Source of the DNA: Phocaeicola plebeius
GTDB taxonomy: Bacteria; Bacteroidota; Bacteroidia; Bacteroidales; Bacteroidaceae
Direction: 5' to 3'
Assembly: GCA_004558305.1 (NCBI GenBank)
Contig: SFDG01000001.1
Coordinates: 1-64,000 of the forward strand
Length of the DNA: 64,000 nucleotides
The translations under genes were made by a program, and so were the position numbers. The notes under the pieces are model-generated. The model was not told the origin of the DNA. It saw only the letters and a list, made by a program, of their open reading frames with translations, and searched no databases. Every line of letters begins with the position of its first letter. Within the stretch, counting starts at the first letter, position 1. Positions 6,853 through 15,798 of this stretch are shown here, piece by piece.

Positions 6853-9165
6853 TCAGAAAGGATAGCCCACGGCGAAGTGGAACGCAAAGTCGCGGCTGAA
6901 CCGGGGGTGGAGCAGCGGATAGCGGTCGCGTCCTGAATACATGGGGTTGACAGCCTTCATGCCCCCGTCGAAACGGAGAATCAGGAAGTCCAGGTCGAAC
7001 CGGATGCCCAGGCCATAGGCCACTGCCAGCTGGCGGTAGAAGCGGTTGAAACGGAAGGTTCCTTCCGACTGGAAGCCCTGCTTGTCGCCGATGTTCCACA
7101 CGTTGCCTGCATCGATGAAGGCCGCCCCGTTGAGTTTCCAGAACAGGAAGGTCCGGTACTCCAGGTTCAGGTCCAGCTTGATGTCCCCCGTATGGTTCAC
7201 GTAGTCCAGTCCTCCCGATTCGCTGCGGTAGCTTCCGGGGCCCAACGACCGCACGTGCCAGCCGCGGACACTGTTGGCTCCCCCGGAAAAGTACAGTTTC
7301 TCGAACGGCAGTGTCACGGAATTGCCGTAAGGGTAACCGATGCCCAGCCCGAAATGGAAGACCAAGCTGTTGCGGTTGTCGATCAGGATGTTGCGGGCAT
7401 AGTCGAAATCTCCCTTCACGTACTGGGCGAAGAAGATGTTGGCCAGCCGGTACGCCTTCCCGTAACGGGGCCGCTGGTTGAACAGCTTCGAGAAGCCCCA
7501 CAGCAGGTTGCCCGATTCTTCCAGGTTCACGCGGATGGAATAGGAGTTGCGCTTGGCCGCCTGCATCGCGTTGCCGCCCGCGCTGTTGTACGTGTACGTG
7601 TAGCCCAGCCGCACGATGAGCAGGTCTTCATAGCTGTGGCGCAGCAGGGGGTTCACCTCGTCCATGCGCGTCAGGTACTCCTGGAAGGCTTCCGAGGTGT
7701 AGGGCATATAGACATAGTTGATGTCCAGCACATCGAGGCGGTGGGTCGCCTTCTGCCGTTTCGTCCATCGGTAGCTCCATGCCGCTGCTGCCAGCGTACG
7801 CTCGAACTCGGGGCGTATCTGCGAGGTATATTTCACGCTCACCTCCGAAGTGGCCTGGATGCGGCGGCGGAAATCCGAGGAGAGGAAGGGGAACTTGAAG
7901 TCGGGGAAGTTCAGGCTCGTCTCGATGCCGTACTCCAGGTAGTTGTCGTTGGTGTAGCCCTCCAGTCCCGTCACTGCCTCGTAGGCTCCCCTCAGCTTCA
8001 CCGTGAAGACCTCCGACCCCTTGAACAGGTTGCGGTGGGTGAACGAGACGGATGCGGCGGTTCCCAGGTCGCCGGCCGAGTTCGTGCCTTCCACCTCGAA
8101 GGACATCGACTTGTTCTTGCCCCGGGCCATCGAGATATAGGCATCCACCCAGGCTGAGTCGGGCCGGAGGATTTCGTTGAACCGAATGTTGTTGTATTTC
8201 AGAATGTTCAGTCGTCCCAATGACGCATACGTGCGCTGCACTTCCTGGCTGCTGTAGGGCTTTCCCGGTTGCAGAAAGTTGTAGTTGGCCAGCATCTTGG
8301 GGCGGAGGAACGGCTCGTCGCGGTAGAAAAAGTTCAGTCCCTGCCACGACATCGAGTCCAGTCCCGCCAGTCCCCGGTCGGCCAGTTGGGTCAGTTCCGT
8401 GTCCATCAGGAAATTTACCTTTCGAAGGTAATACTGCCGGTGAGGGGAGGGGGTGTCTTCCTTCCGCCGCTGGTAGGGCAGCAGCCGGAAAGTCAGGTCC
8501 ACCTTGTTGGTATGGAGCATCGTGTCTGCCTGAAAGACGATGAAGTCCTTGTTGAAGCGGTAGAATCCGTTGTCCTGCAGGTAGCGGGCCACGCGCTGCC
8601 GCTCCTCTTCCAGCAGGTTCACGTCGAACCGCATCCCCTCGTGCAGGCGGTTGGCGGCCGAGTCGGCGTAGAGGAAACTGCGCACGTTCAGGTCGGGCAC
8701 GTCATAGTGCAGATGTTCCACTACGTAAGGAGCCCCCGTGCGGATGCTGTAGCGCAGGCCCATCTTCTTCTTGTGCGGCCTGCGTTCCACCTCCACCTGC
8801 GCCCCCATGAATCCCATGTTGCGTACGGCCTTTTCCATTTCGGCGCGGGTCTCTTCGGCGGCGATGCTGTCGTACACCACCGGAGCGTCACCGATTTTCC
8901 GCCACATCCGGTTGATCCATTTCGTCGAGTCGCGTCCCGAAGCGCAGTAGAGGTACATGGGCAGTTTCACCATGCTGAACCATTTGGCGTTCGGGGTCTG
9001 CCGCACGTAGAGCTGCATGTCGCCCGTCTTCACCTCCCGGTTGTCCGATTCTATCCGCACGTTGTCCAGCAGGTAGCTGCCCTCGGGAATGAACTTGCCC
9101 GTCGAGCATCCCCCACACATCAGGACGCATACGCCCGCTAACAGATAGGAAACCGTTTTCTTCAT
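6853..9165 (-). CDS. tamL: TamL-like Omp85 lipoprotein (BamA/TamA family)
   Basis: TamL is the lipoprotein form of TamA in Bacteroidetes, an Omp85 protein that helps insert outer-membrane proteins with TamB. The 770-residue product starts at ATG 9165 with a lipoprotein signal (LMCGGCST, Cys17 or Cys20), chosen over a longer in-frame start because of that signal. POTRA-like repeats (for example MEKAVRNMGFMGAQVEVE) precede a C-terminal barrel with the Omp85 lid motif-like SGGANSVRGW and the terminal FHFAVGYPF. TamB is not adjacent in this window. A -7 element TATCTTTG lies at 9203-9210. Confidence 0.88.
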   Translation of the reverse strand: MKKTVSYLLAGVCVLMCGGCSTGKFIPEGSYLLDNVRIESDNREVKTGDMQLYVRQTPNAKWFSMVKLPMYLYCASGRDSTKWINRMWRKIGDAPVVYDSIAAEETRAEMEKAVRNMGFMGAQVEVERRPHKKKMGLRYSIRTGAPYVVEHLHYDVPDLNVRSFLYADSAANRLHEGMRFDVNLLEEERQRVARYLQDNGFYRFNKDFIVFQADTMLHTNKVDLTFRLLPYQRRKEDTPSPHRQYYLRKVNFLMDTELTQLADRGLAGLDSMSWQGLNFFYRDEPFLRPKMLANYNFLQPGKPYSSQEVQRTYASLGRLNILKYNNIRFNEILRPDSAWVDAYISMARGKNKSMSFEVEGTNSAGDLGTAASVSFTHRNLFKGSEVFTVKLRGAYEAVTGLEGYTNDNYLEYGIETSLNFPDFKFPFLSSDFRRRIQATSEVSVKYTSQIRPEFERTLAAAAWSYRWTKRQKATHRLDVLDINYVYMPYTSEAFQEYLTRMDEVNPLLRHSYEDLLIVRLGYTYTYNSAGGNAMQAAKRNSYSIRVNLEESGNLLWGFSKLFNQRPRYGKAYRLANIFFAQYVKGDFDYARNILIDNRNSLVFHFGLGIGYPYGNSVTLPFEKLYFSGGANSVRGWHVRSLGPGSYRSESGGLDYVNHTGDIKLDLNLEYRTFLFWKLNGAAFIDAGNVWNIGDKQGFQSEGTFRFNRFYRQLAVAYGLGIRFDLDFLILRFDGGMKAVNPMYSGRDRYPLLHPRFSRDFAFHFAVGYPF

Positions 9166-9202
9166 GGTACTGTCAATAATATCATTTTTTCTCTTGCGAG
9201 GC

Positions 9203-9210
9203 CAAAGATA
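9203..9210 (-). promoter_or_regulatory. -7 promoter element of tamL
   Basis: Minus-strand TATCTTTG, 38 bases upstream of the ATG at 9165, matches the TAnnTTTG consensus. The -33 region has only a poorly spaced TTG. Confidence 0.45.
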
Positions 9211-9330
9211 GGCATTTCTCGGCGAACAACGGCAAGAAACCCGAAAAAATCTTGGCTTTCCTGCCATTGTGGAGCCGGGGACCTGTCCGAAAACCTTGGG
9301 CCACCAATCAGATTTTCATGCTGAACGTCT

Positions 9331-9428
9331 GAAGCATCTGAGTATACCTACTTTGCGCTGACAGATTCCTCATTTCGTTCGAAATGACAGGGAAAAAGGA
9401 AAGCGGAAAAACGATTCTCGGACAGGCT
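9331..9428. repeat. Dispersed repeat, about 98 bp, second copy at 56824-56922
   Basis: This segment of the 317-base gene-free gap 9166-9482 is closely similar, in inverse orientation, to 56824-56922. The shared parts include GAAGCATCTG, CTTCGTTCGAAATG (one base differs), CAGGGAAAAAGGAAAGCG and AACGATTCTCGG. The rest of the gap (9211-9330 and 9429-9482) shows nothing gene-like. Confidence 0.7.
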
Positions 9429-9482
9429 GGGGTGCGCTGCCCCAGTAGGTGAAAGGCAGCCGGAGAGTCTGCCGGGTCCGTG

Positions 9483-11702
9483 TCAGCCGCGGTTGACCTG
9501 CTTCACTCCCTTGACGGTGCGGATTTTCTTGATGAGCGACTCCAGCTTGGAGGTGTCGTCCACCATGACCGTCAGCATGCCCGAGAACAGTCCGTCGTGC
9601 GAGTCGATACTGATGGAGCGGAGGAGGATATTGTTCTCCTTATTGATGATGGAAGTGATGTTGGTGACGATGCCGATGTCATCGTGGCCCACGATGCGGA
9701 GCGTGATGGGATATTGCTTGCCCTGGCTTTTCCCGGCCCAGCGGGCGCGGACGATGCGGTAGGGGAAGCGCGAACGCATCTCCGTGGCATTGGGGCAGTC
9801 GGCGCGGTGGATCTTGATGCCGCCCGAGATGGTGACGAAGCCGAAGACCTCGTCGCCGTAGATGGGGTTGCAGCATTTGGCCAGGTTGAAGTCGATGCCT
9901 TTCAGGTTGCGGTCGATGACCAGTACGTCGTCTTTGAATTCCCGCAGGTCCGTATCGTGCTGGATATTATAGTTTTCGGCACTTCGGTAGACCACCTCGG
10001 CGTTTTCCGTTTCTTTCCGCTGCAGCTCCTGATACTTGTCGATGATGCTGTTCAGGTCGGTCGTCTGGTCGGCCAGGCTCTGGTAGAAATCCGTCACCGT
10101 CTTGAAGCCCAATTTGCGGATGAGGCGCATCAAGGTGGCTTCGTCGTAGTCGATCTTCCGGTTCTTCAGCTTGCGCTCCAGGTCTTCGCGGGCAAACTGG
10201 GTCTGCCGGGCCGCAATTTCCTTTAGTGCCTGCCGGATTTTGGTACGTGCTTTCGACGTGGTCACGAAGTTCAGCCAGTCGCGTTTGGGAGTCTGAGTGG
10301 CGGAGGAGGCGATTTCCACCTGGTCGCCGCTGTTCAGCACCTGCCGCAGCTGCACATTTTTCCCGTTTACCCGGGCACCTACGCAATGGTATCCCAGGTT
10401 GGTGTGGATGGTGAAGGCGAAATCGAGCACCGTAGAGCCTTGCGGGAGTTTGTACAGGTCGCCTTTGGGCGTGAACACGAAGACTTCGTCCTTGTAGAGG
10501 TCGAGCTTGAACTGGTCCATGGCTTCCATGTCATTGTCGGCATTCTCCAGCGTTTCCCGGATGGAGTTCAGCCATTCGTCCAGTCCTGTCTCCCCCTTGA
10601 TGCCTTTGTAGCGCCAGTGGGCAGCCAGTCCCTTCTCAGCGATTTCGTCCATCCGCTCGGTGCGGATCTGCACTTCCACCCACTTGCCTTCGGGCCCCAT
10701 GACGGTGATGTGGAGCGACTCGTAGCCATTGCTTTTCGGCACCGACAGCCAGTCGCGCAGGCGTTTGGGATTGGGCAGGTACATATCGGTCACGATGGAG
10801 TACACCTGCCAGCATTCCTGCTTCTCCTTCTCCTGACGGGAATCGAGGATGACGCGGATGGCAAAGAGGTCGTAGACCCCTTCGAACGGACAGCCTTGCT
10901 TCTTCATCTTCTGATAGATGGAGTGGATGGATTTGGTACGCCCCTTCATGTGGAAGTGCAGCCCTGCCTCCTCCAGCTTTTTCTGAATCGGCGTGATGAA
11001 ATTGTCGATGTAGCGGTCGCGGGCGGCCTTGGTGGCGTTCAGCTTGTCTTTAATATGGTAGTACATGTCGTGCTGGGTGTACTTCAGCCACAGGTCTTCC
11101 AGTTCCGATTTCAGCTTGTACAGGCCCAGCTTGTGGGCCAGGGGAGCGTAGAGGAAATAGGCCTCGTTGGCCACCTTCAGGCGGGCCTCTTCGTTGGTCG
11201 TGTCCTTGATCTGGCGCATCAGGTTGACGCGGTCGGCAATCATGATGAGGATGACGCGCATGTCCTCGGCAAACGACAGCAACAGGTTGCGGAAGTTTTC
11301 CGACTCGATGGTGGGGCTTTTCGAATAGAGCTCGTTGATTCTGACAAGTCCACGGATGATGCCTGCCACATCCTTGCCGTAGGCCTGCTCGATTTCGGAC
11401 AAGGGGCAACGTCCGCATTTCACGATGTCGTGGAGCATGATGCCCAGGATGGAGGCCCGGCGCATGCCGATTTCTTCGGCGACGATGACCGCCGTCTGCA
11501 TATCTTTGATGACGGGATTCATTCCGAAGGCATTGCGGGGAAGGCCTCCCTCGGCCATGATACGGGTGAGGAGGGACTTGAGCTTGTGACAATCGTCTTT
11601 CTGGAGGGTGTCGCCCGACAGTTTCAACAGCTTTTTGTAGAGGGCGAACAACAGCTGTCGTTCGTCGTGAGTGAAGTAAGTTTGCTGGTCCATAATGTAC
11701 AT
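9483..11702 (-). CDS. relA: RelA/SpoT family (p)ppGpp synthetase with degenerate hydrolase site
   Basis: RSH proteins make and degrade the alarmone (p)ppGpp. The 739-residue product has the full order: HD-type domain (residues about 55-190), synthetase domain (GRTKSIHSIYQKMK, VPKSNGYESLH, VEVQIRTERM), TGS domain (VFTPKGDLYKLPQGS), zinc-finger/RIS region (LAKCCNPIYGDEV) and C-terminal ACT domain. In the HD domain, HD is kept (91-92) and D157 is present, but the usual HP position reads NP (N62) and the ED after HD reads KC. The protein is therefore probably synthetase-only, RelA-like. The start may be the ATG at 11702 or 11693. Confidence 0.93.
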   Translation of the reverse strand: MYIMDQQTYFTHDERQLLFALYKKLLKLSGDTLQKDDCHKLKSLLTRIMAEGGLPRNAFGMNPVIKDMQTAVIVAEEIGMRRASILGIMLHDIVKCGRCPLSEIEQAYGKDVAGIIRGLVRINELYSKSPTIESENFRNLLLSFAEDMRVILIMIADRVNLMRQIKDTTNEEARLKVANEAYFLYAPLAHKLGLYKLKSELEDLWLKYTQHDMYYHIKDKLNATKAARDRYIDNFITPIQKKLEEAGLHFHMKGRTKSIHSIYQKMKKQGCPFEGVYDLFAIRVILDSRQEKEKQECWQVYSIVTDMYLPNPKRLRDWLSVPKSNGYESLHITVMGPEGKWVEVQIRTERMDEIAEKGLAAHWRYKGIKGETGLDEWLNSIRETLENADNDMEAMDQFKLDLYKDEVFVFTPKGDLYKLPQGSTVLDFAFTIHTNLGYHCVGARVNGKNVQLRQVLNSGDQVEIASSATQTPKRDWLNFVTTSKARTKIRQALKEIAARQTQFAREDLERKLKNRKIDYDEATLMRLIRKLGFKTVTDFYQSLADQTTDLNSIIDKYQELQRKETENAEVVYRSAENYNIQHDTDLREFKDDVLVIDRNLKGIDFNLAKCCNPIYGDEVFGFVTISGGIKIHRADCPNATEMRSRFPYRIVRARWAGKSQGKQYPITLRIVGHDDIGIVTNITSIINKENNILLRSISIDSHDGLFSGMLTVMVDDTSKLESLIKKIRTVKGVKQVNRG

Positions 11703-11720
11703 AATTTACTTTCTTGCGGG

Positions 11721-11728
11721 TAAAGGTA
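11721..11728 (-). promoter_or_regulatory. Candidate -7 element for relA
   Basis: TACCTTTA on the minus strand, 19-28 bases before the two possible start codons, is one base off TAnnTTTG. It sits in the 124-base divergent spacer shared with the DUF4301 gene. Confidence 0.4.
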
Positions 11729-11745
11729 CTTTTTTTCTTCAACTT

Positions 11746-11778
11746 TTGATAGAATCTTGCGATTTTTTTATATTTTTG
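11746..11778 (+). promoter_or_regulatory. Promoter of the DUF4301 gene
   Basis: TTG at 11746-11748 and TATTTTTG at 11771-11778 with a 22-base spacer give a plausible Bacteroidetes promoter, ending 48 bases before the ATG at 11827. Confidence 0.45.
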
Positions 11779-11826
11779 GGCAGGATTAAATGTGTATCCC
11801 GTATATATTACCTAAATTTATTGAAT

Positions 11827-13350
11827 ATGTTAACACAAGAAGACAAAGAGTTGCTGGCGAAAAAAGGTATTTCGGAGCAACAGATCCAGGAACAACTGGC
11901 ATGTTTTGAACAAGGTTTCCCCTTCCTGAAGCTGGCTGGTGCCGCTGCAGTGGACAATGGCGGTATTTTCATCCCGACAGCTGACGAGCAGGCTGCTTAT
12001 CTGGCTGCATGGGACGCTTACAAGGACGGTGACAAGAAGGTGGTGAAGTTCGTGCCTGCATCGGGCGCTGCCAGCCGTATGTTCAAGAATATGTTCGAGT
12101 TCTTGGGAGCCGACTATGATGTGCCTACTACGGACTTCGAGAAGAAGTTTTTCGACCACATCCATAGCTTCGCTTTTTTCAACGACCTGAACGCTGCTTG
12201 CCTGGACAATACCGGCAAGACCATCGATGCGCTCGTGGAAGAAAAGAACTATAAGGCAGTGGTGGCCAACCTGCTGGAAGCTGCCGGACTGAACTACGGT
12301 GCACTGCCGAAGGGCTTGCTGAAATTCCATCGCTATGAGGATGGTGTACGTACGCCGTTGGAGGAACATCTGGTGGAAGGTGCGCTGTATGCTGCCGGAA
12401 AGACCGGTCAGGTGAACGTGCACTTCACGGTGTCTACGGAGCATCGTGCCTTGTTTGCCAAGTTGGTGGAGGCCAAGGTGGCCGAGTATGCCCAGAAGTA
12501 CGGAGTGGAATACAATATCTCGTTCTCCGAACAGAAGCCCAGTACAGACACGATGGCGGCTACGATGGACAACCAGCCGTTCCGTGACGAAAAGGGCAAG
12601 CTGGTGTTCCGTCCCGGTGGCCACGGTGCCTTGATCGAGAACCTGAACGACTTGGATGCAGACATTGTCTTCATCAAGAATATCGACAATGTGGTGCCCG
12701 ACCGTCTGAAGGGGGATACGGTGACCTACAAGAAGCTGTTGGCCGGTGTGCTGGTAACTTTGCAGCAGCAGGCGTTCCAGTATCTGGAAATCTTGGACGG
12801 CGGTCAGTACACGCATGAACAGCTGGAGGAAATCATCCATTTTGTACAGCACGACTTGCGTTGCCGCAAGGAGGATATCAAGGATCTGGAGGATGCGGAT
12901 CTCGTCATTTACTTGCGCAGCAAGTTGAATCGCCCGATGCGTGTCTGCGGTATGGTGAAGAACGTGGGTGAACCGGGCGGTGGTCCGTTCCTGGCCTACA
13001 ATCCTGATGGCACGGTTTCGCTGCAGATTCTGGAAAGCTCGCAGATTGACATGAAGGATCCTGAAAAGAAGGCGATGTTCGAAAAGGGCACGCACTTCAA
13101 TCCGGTGGATCTGGTGTGCGCTGTACGTGACTATAAGGGCAATAAGTTTGACTTGTTGGCTCATGTGGACAAGGCAACGGGCTTTATTTCCTTCAAGTCG
13201 AAGAACGGCAAGGAGCTGAAGGCTCTTGAATTGCCGGGCTTGTGGAACGGCTCGATGAGCGACTGGAGCACTGTATTCGTGGAAGTGCCTCTGGGTACGT
13301 TCAATCCGGTGAAGACCGTCAACGACCTGTTGCGTGAACAGCACCAGTAA
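11827..13350 (+). CDS. DUF4301 family protein
   Basis: This 507-residue cytoplasmic-looking protein begins MLTQEDKELLAKKGISEQQI and contains KFVPASGAASRMFKNMFEF, the hallmark segment of the Bacteroidetes DUF4301 family. That segment, with FRPGGHGALIENLNDLDAD and KNIDNVVPDR further on, has the look of a sugar-nucleotidyltransferase-like fold; this is an inference and no activity is established that I know of. ATG at 11827 was chosen because the upstream in-frame part overlaps the promoter region. The gene is monocistronic and convergent with the GH53 gene. Codon use shows less G/C in the third position than most neighbours, by eye. Confidence 0.85.
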   Translation: MLTQEDKELLAKKGISEQQIQEQLACFEQGFPFLKLAGAAAVDNGGIFIPTADEQAAYLAAWDAYKDGDKKVVKFVPASGAASRMFKNMFEFLGADYDVPTTDFEKKFFDHIHSFAFFNDLNAACLDNTGKTIDALVEEKNYKAVVANLLEAAGLNYGALPKGLLKFHRYEDGVRTPLEEHLVEGALYAAGKTGQVNVHFTVSTEHRALFAKLVEAKVAEYAQKYGVEYNISFSEQKPSTDTMAATMDNQPFRDEKGKLVFRPGGHGALIENLNDLDADIVFIKNIDNVVPDRLKGDTVTYKKLLAGVLVTLQQQAFQYLEILDGGQYTHEQLEEIIHFVQHDLRCRKEDIKDLEDADLVIYLRSKLNRPMRVCGMVKNVGEPGGGPFLAYNPDGTVSLQILESSQIDMKDPEKKAMFEKGTHFNPVDLVCAVRDYKGNKFDLLAHVDKATGFISFKSKNGKELKALELPGLWNGSMSDWSTVFVEVPLGTFNPVKTVNDLLREQHQ

Positions 13351-13364
13351 GTGATTCTATAGTA

Positions 13365-13417
13365 TTGTCATTCTGAGTCACCATCACATCCGGTGTAATG
13401 GTGATTCAGAATGACAA
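13365..13417. terminator. Bidirectional terminator-like hairpin between convergent genes
   Basis: Two 24-base arms (13365-13388 and 13394-13417) are complementary except for two G/A-type differences and enclose a 5-base loop. The hairpin lies between the DUF4301 gene (plus) and the GH53 gene (minus). The outer arms (TTGTCATTCTGA) are also a motif of dispersed repeats in this genome, so it may be a repeat serving as terminator. Confidence 0.65.
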
Positions 13418-13436
13418 GTTGTTTTCCTCCCTTTTA

Positions 13437-14630
13437 TTATTCGGAGAAGGCTTCCATAATGGCTGTCGGACGGCCGTTGTCGGTGAAGGCTCCCAGGGGG
13501 TACTGGCCGGGGAGGCATTCAGGCTCCCAATAGAATACGCCTTTGCAGCGTTCGCCGGTTTCGCTCCGTGCTGCGGTGAGGAGCTGCTTCAGCAGGGCCT
13601 TTCCGTGTTGCAGGGTGGCCGTGGCAGCGAGGTTGCCTTGGGCGTCTGCACATTCCATCCCTGTTTCCACAATCATGACATCACAGTTGTAGCGGTCGCT
13701 GACAAGGTTGATTGTCTTGATGCAGTCAGTGAGGGTTCTCTCTGCTGTATAGTCGGGATGCTCCAGCTTTGTCCAGTATGGATAGATGGACATGCCGATC
13801 ATGTCCCATTTGCCACCGTTCTTCTTTAGCTCGTCAAAGAACCAGGTGTACAGGCCCTGGTCGTAACCGTTGTCGAGATGGACAATGACGACCGCATCGG
13901 GGAACACTTCCTTCACGGCATTGTAGCCGGTGGTGATGAAACTGCCGAGGTTGGCCCAGTTGGCTGGGTATTTCACTTCCGTAGAAGTCCAGCCGCTGCC
14001 TTTCACTTCGTTGGCCTTGATGTCCCATGAAGCACCGCTGAGGGATGCGTCTTCGTCCCATAGCATGCCCGGCCGGATTTCGTTGCCTACCTGCACCCAT
14101 TTGGGGGTGATGCCTTTGGCTTTGAGTGCCTGCAGTACTTCTCGGGTGTGGTCAGCGATGGCTTTCTTCAGGTCGGTCAGTCCCAGTCCTTTCCAGGCTG
14201 CCGGCTTGTGCTGCTGTCCGGGATCGGCCCACCAGTCGCTGTAGTGGAAGTCTACCATCAGGTCCATATCCAACGCAGCTGCCCGCTGTGCCTTGGCAAC
14301 CATATCGGCCGTATTGCACCAGTTGTCGTGGGCTTTCGGGTCCACCCATACGCGCAGGCGGATGGCGTTCAGTCCCAGCTCTTTCATCAGGGCGGTGCAT
14401 TCCCGTTCTTCCCCCTTGGTGTTGTAGAACTTGTGTCCCTTGCTTTCCAGTTCCGTCACCCAACTGATGTCTGCCCCTTTGGCGAAACCGGTGTCGGCAA
14501 CCGGTGTTTCGGGAACTTCCGGGGAGGAAGGTGGTTCTGTTTCAGATTTGTGGGACGAGCTGCTGCATCCGTAGCAGGCTCCGGCGATGGCTGCAAAGAG
14601 CAGCATGTTTTTCCATTTACTTGTTTTCAT
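13437..14630 (-). CDS. GH53 endo-beta-1,4-galactanase, lipoprotein
   Basis: GH53 enzymes cleave beta-1,4-galactan side chains of pectin (type I arabinogalactan). The 397-residue product has a lipoprotein-type signal (AGACYGCSS, Cys19 or Cys22), a Ser/Pro/Glu-rich linker, and the GH53 barrel with FAKGADISWVTELE, GLNAIRLRVWVDP, VDFHYSDWWADPG, the acid/base Glu184 in VQVGNEIRPG and the nucleophile Glu322 in IVETGM. It starts 32 bases after hisB with no terminator between them, so it may be read with the his operon. A TATCTTTC sequence overlapping the hisB end could instead be its own promoter. No SusCD pair is next to it. Confidence 0.93.
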   Translation of the reverse strand: MKTSKWKNMLLFAAIAGACYGCSSSSHKSETEPPSSPEVPETPVADTGFAKGADISWVTELESKGHKFYNTKGEERECTALMKELGLNAIRLRVWVDPKAHDNWCNTADMVAKAQRAAALDMDLMVDFHYSDWWADPGQQHKPAAWKGLGLTDLKKAIADHTREVLQALKAKGITPKWVQVGNEIRPGMLWDEDASLSGASWDIKANEVKGSGWTSTEVKYPANWANLGSFITTGYNAVKEVFPDAVVIVHLDNGYDQGLYTWFFDELKKNGGKWDMIGMSIYPYWTKLEHPDYTAERTLTDCIKTINLVSDRYNCDVMIVETGMECADAQGNLAATATLQHGKALLKQLLTAARSETGERCKGVFYWEPECLPGQYPLGAFTDNGRPTAIMEAFSE

Positions 14631-14662
14631 ACGTCTGATTTGTTTTTTGTTTGAAAGATAAG

Positions 14663-15784
14663 TTATAAGGTCCCCTTGCTGGAAGGTACTTCGTAATGGT
14701 AGATGTCGCGTCGGACGGCCATCTTGATGCTTCGTGCCAGTGCCTTGAAGATGCCCTCAATCTTGTGGTGCTCGTTCTGTCCCTCTGCTTGGATGTTGAG
14801 GTTCATGCGGGCTGCATCGCTGAGCGACTTGAAGAAATGCAGGAACATTTCGGTAGGCATCTCACCGATTTTTTCGCGGTGGAACTCGGCCTTCCATACC
14901 AACCAGGGACGGCCACCGAAATCGAGGCTGACTTGGCAGAGGCAGTCGTCCATCGGAAGGCAGTAGCCGTAGCGTTCGATGCCGCGTTTGCTGCCCAGTG
15001 CCTGGTACAGGCAGTCGCCCAACGCAATGGCGGTGTCCTCGATGGTGTGGTGCTCGTCTACGTGCAGGTCGCCTTGGACGCGGACGGTGAGGTCCAGTCC
15101 GCCATGTTTCCCGATCTGCTCCAGCATGTGGTCGAAGAATCCCAGTCCGGTGTCAATGTGGCAGGTGCCTTGTCCGTCGAGGTTGATGCGGACATAGATA
15201 TCGGTCTCCTTGGTGGTGCGGCGCACTTCGGCAATCCGTTCTCCGGCAAACAGGAACTCGGCGATGCGGTCCCAGTCGGTAGTGGCCAAGGCGCAGACGG
15301 ATTGCAGTTCGGGCGGTAGCTGCGAGGTGTCGGATTGGAGCAGGATAGCCCGGCATCCTAAGTTGCGGGCCAGTTCTACATCGGTCGCCCGGTCACCGAT
15401 GACGAAACTGCCGGGCAGATCGTAGTCGGGATTGTCCAGGTATTTGCCCAACATGCCGGTCCGCGGCTTGCGGGTCGGCGCATTCTCCTCGGGGAGGGTG
15501 GGGTCGATAAAGACCTCGTCGAAGGAGATGCCTTCTCCAGCCAGCGTTTTCATGACCAGCTGGTGGACCGGCCAGAACGTTTCCGCAGGGAACGAGGCGG
15601 TCCCCAGTCCGTCTTGGTTGGTCACCATGGCCAGCTCGAAGTCGAGTCGCTGGCGGATGAAGTGCAGGTTGCGGAACACTTTCGGGTAAAACTCCAGTTT
15701 CTCGAAGGCATCGAGCTGATAGTCGACGGGCGGCTCGATGACGAGCGTGCCGTCGCGGTCGATAAAGAGTACTTTCTTTTTCAT
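14663..15784 (-). CDS. hisB: Bifunctional histidinol-phosphatase / imidazoleglycerol-phosphate dehydratase HisB
   Basis: The N-terminal half is a HAD-type phosphatase (FIDRDGTLV at the start, then a zinc-loop region and [14 protein letters not shown] near 140). The C-terminal half is the dehydratase with the two metal-binding motifs [14 protein letters not shown] and [15 protein letters not shown]. It carries out steps 6 and 8 of histidine synthesis. At 373 residues it matches the fused form found in enterobacteria and Bacteroidetes. It is the last of the four his genes, starting 14 bases downstream of hisC. Confidence 0.97.
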   Translation of the reverse strand: MKKKVLFIDRDGTLVIEPPVDYQLDAFEKLEFYPKVFRNLHFIRQRLDFELAMVTNQDGLGTASFPAETFWPVHQLVMKTLAGEGISFDEVFIDPTLPEENAPTRKPRTGMLGKYLDNPDYDLPGSFVIGDRATDVELARNLGCRAILLQSDTSQLPPELQSVCALATTDWDRIAEFLFAGERIAEVRRTTKETDIYVRINLDGQGTCHIDTGLGFFDHMLEQIGKHGGLDLTVRVQGDLHVDEHHTIEDTAIALGDCLYQALGSKRGIERYGYCLPMDDCLCQVSLDFGGRPWLVWKAEFHREKIGEMPTEMFLHFFKSLSDAARMNLNIQAEGQNEHHKIEGIFKALARSIKMAVRRDIYHYEVPSSKGTL

Positions 15785-15798
15785 GGTAGTTCCTCCGG

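Noticed and set aside
11811..11825. TACCTAAATTTATTG before the DUF4301 start as a third copy of the palindromic box
   Set aside because: Only one half-site matches, the second TACC/GGTA half is missing, and no -7 element follows.
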